Assembly (NCBI GenBank): GCA_027475525.1
Contig: JAMWFC010000049.1
Span: 4,882,947 to 4,946,946 of the forward strand
Reading direction: 5' to 3'
Source of the DNA: Macrolepiota albuminosa
Taxonomy: Eukaryota > Basidiomycota > Agaricomycetes > Agaricales > Agaricaceae
Length of the DNA: 64,000 nt
Shown in pieces: positions 62,455-64,000 of the stretch (positions within the stretch are counted from its first letter, which is position 1; the number at the start of each line of letters is the position of its first letter). The position numbers and the translations under genes were made by a program. Below the pieces are notes generated by a model. It was not told where the DNA came from. It saw only the letters and a program-made list of their open reading frames with translations, and searched no databases.

Positions 62455-64000
62455 ATGTCCTCACTTCGTCCAACGCTTACTGATACCCCTGTCAAATCGG
62501 CAACACCAGTCAGCTTAACACGGAACAAGAGCCCCATGGAAGATGTCAAACGAGACCTTGAAAGAGATATTAAAAACACTCTCTTCACTACCGACACCAA
62601 CGAGTTCTTGAACAAGAGAATCCCTTTGATACCTACAATAGATGAGAGCCTCAGGAGATTGACGACTCTATGTATATATCATCAGTCTCGTTGGACAGGA
62701 TTTCCGCAGATAGCCCCTTCAAGCGAGAAACCACTCTATACGCCTTTTGTCAGGATTTTGAATGCGATTGTTCATACTATGTCTTCGGAGCACATCCGGA
62801 CCAACATCGTATACATCGATCCCCACAATCGAACTCCATTATCTCTTGAAGTAAATATGGCGGCAGGGCGTCCTGATGGCGTAGGAGCTCAACCTGACGC
62901 TAATCTCGAAGAAATAGAGAGGAAAATGCATCTCGAGGTAGACAAAGTAAAATCTCAGGGGGAACGTGGTATTGCGAGGATCAATAGGGCTATTAAACAG
63001 TGCACGAAAGACACAGAAGAGTTTGTAAGTGTATTCGTAATCTACCGGTAGATACCTTATTGACTTCTGCCAGCTTGGATTGTATAAACTTTGGTGGATG
63101 TGCATCCATATCGTTTACGAGGTCAAAGTCATCAAATCAGAAGAGGAACTGTTCTCTGCTGTGAAGCAACTTTTGGGCTATATGCGTCAAGTCTTGACTG
63201 AACAGTTGGATCGGCGCTTTGTATTAGGCTTTGTTCTCTTATTCGACGAGCTCACGCTAGTATCGTGTGACCGATCTGGAGTCACAATGACAAGGACGCC
63301 AATCAACATCCACACAGTAAGGAATAATTTATCAAGTGGCCCCTTTTATTGACAGAGTGTAGGAACCGGAAAAATTGATTCGAATCATAACTGGTTTCTC
63401 GCATATGAATCCCGTACAGCTCGGCTGGGATACAGCAATGAAGATCTATCGCCCTCTTTCAGATGATGCCATGCCATCTTATAAGATTGCCAACAAGTTT
63501 GAGGGTATTCATGGACGAGGTCGTTATAACATCCATTGGGTCATCGATGTCGAAAGAGACGACAAGGTGGAAAGTTATGTTGCGGTGGGTATCATCTCTG
63601 CGATACGCTCGGCAGAGATCTGCGGCCGTGCTACTGTTGTTTACGAAGTCGTCAAATTCGACGAGAGAGAGGATCCCAAGGAGGTCAGAATAGGTTTTCA
63701 CGACTTTGATTGGATCGTTTATTGATGGTATTTTGCCAGACCTATGCGCTCAAGCGTTACTGGAGGCCCATTCGAGCAGACTCAAACGACCCAGACTTGT
63801 ACCCATCTGAGGGTCAAATCTACGACATCCTGGACGATGGACAGACTGATAATCTGAGGCATGCTATTGTATATCATGACGTCAAGATCAATGGCGAAGT
63901 TGACAGTACATTAAAGCTGATTCGCTGTGGTCAGGATGCTCAACCTTATGGACGTCGCGTCAAAAGGCGTCCAGATATAAGATCTGAGACTGATGCTGAT
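62455..64000 (+). CDS. FunK1-family (fungal-type) protein kinase, N-terminal part, runs off the window
   Basis: Exons 62455-63024, 63074-63316, 63363-63683 and 63740 onward join in phase 0, with introns of 49, 46 and 56 nt (GT-AG). Residues 1-190 include a low-complexity start and FLNKRIPLIPTIDESLRRL. Exon 2 has the FunK1 N-terminal signature (AVKQLLGYMRQVLTEQLDRR, FVLGFVLLFDELTLVSCDRS, then PINIHT). Exon 3 has PVQLGWDTAMKIY and RSAEICGRATVVYEVV. Exon 4 has YALKRYWRPIRADSND, which in this family is the glycine-loop/VAIK-like strand (K after L) of the kinase domain, then EGQIYDIL. The HRD and DFG motifs lie beyond the window. The family is strongly expanded in Agaricomycetes. No defects in the visible part. 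Confidence 0.88.

Noticed and set aside
1..64000. CRISPR arrays, rRNA or tRNA genes, bacterial-type operons
   Set aside because: No regularly spaced palindromic repeats with unique spacers, no rRNA motifs and no convincing tRNA cloverleaf were seen. Genes are intron-bearing and eukaryotic.

Overview
The window comes from a filamentous basidiomycete, most likely an agaricomycete mushroom. Evidence: introns of 40-77 nt with GT-AG borders, a fungal-type (FunK1) kinase gene, a Hop1-like meiotic protein with a zinc finger, and Ty3/gypsy, Ty1/copia, non-LTR and Tc1/mariner relics of kinds common in Agaricomycetes. Only about five host loci are visible: the 5' end of a nuclear BCP-type peroxiredoxin (1-356, minus), a 5'-truncated HOP1-like gene (16308-17949), a RING/SIM protein gene (20793-22399, minus), a decayed coiled-coil gene (61134-61500) and the first part of a FunK1 kinase gene (62455 to the edge). 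Nearly everything else is nested transposon.

Layout. 1-13 kb: peroxiredoxin start, a Tc1/mariner stub, a gypsy gag scrap, then a decayed minus-strand gypsy element (called A') broken by a LINE insertion (3885-5763) and a solo LTR (11113-12008). 13-16 kb: an LTR, a LINE RNase H remnant and a SINE-like element. 16-24 kb: the Hop1-like gene, copia and gypsy scraps (element F) and the RING gene. 24.3-39.6 kb: a decayed minus-strand gypsy element (D), split by a young complete LTR retrotransposon (A, 25069-35713) with two 846-bp LTRs that look identical and an ATGG target duplication. 39.6-44.2 kb: CpG-rich unclassified sequence, an assembly gap and a long AT-rich repeat field. 44.2-59 kb: two related gypsy elements facing each other, B (plus) and C (minus). 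59-60.4 kb: a hairpin-rich repeat array. 60.4-64 kb: a chromodomain scrap, the coiled-coil pseudogene and the FunK1 kinase.

The most interesting object is element A. Its gag, protease and RT frames are linked by two canonical -1 slippery heptamers, GGGTTTT directly before the gag stop and GGGAAAA near the end of the protease frame. Both are conserved in A'. Between pol and the 3' LTR it carries, on the opposite strand, a six-exon gene for a 321-residue protein I do not recognise. The same antisense gene, introns included, sits at the same place in A'. The module is CpG-rich in the young copy, while gag-pol is CpG-poor.

Other points: element B is one reading frame of about 6.7 kb interrupted almost only by TGA, and at least two of those TGAs line up with TGAs in element C. 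Element D has two tandem retropepsin domains and has lost exactly the two catalytic aspartates of its RT. Every large retroelement here lacks or has broken at least one essential part.
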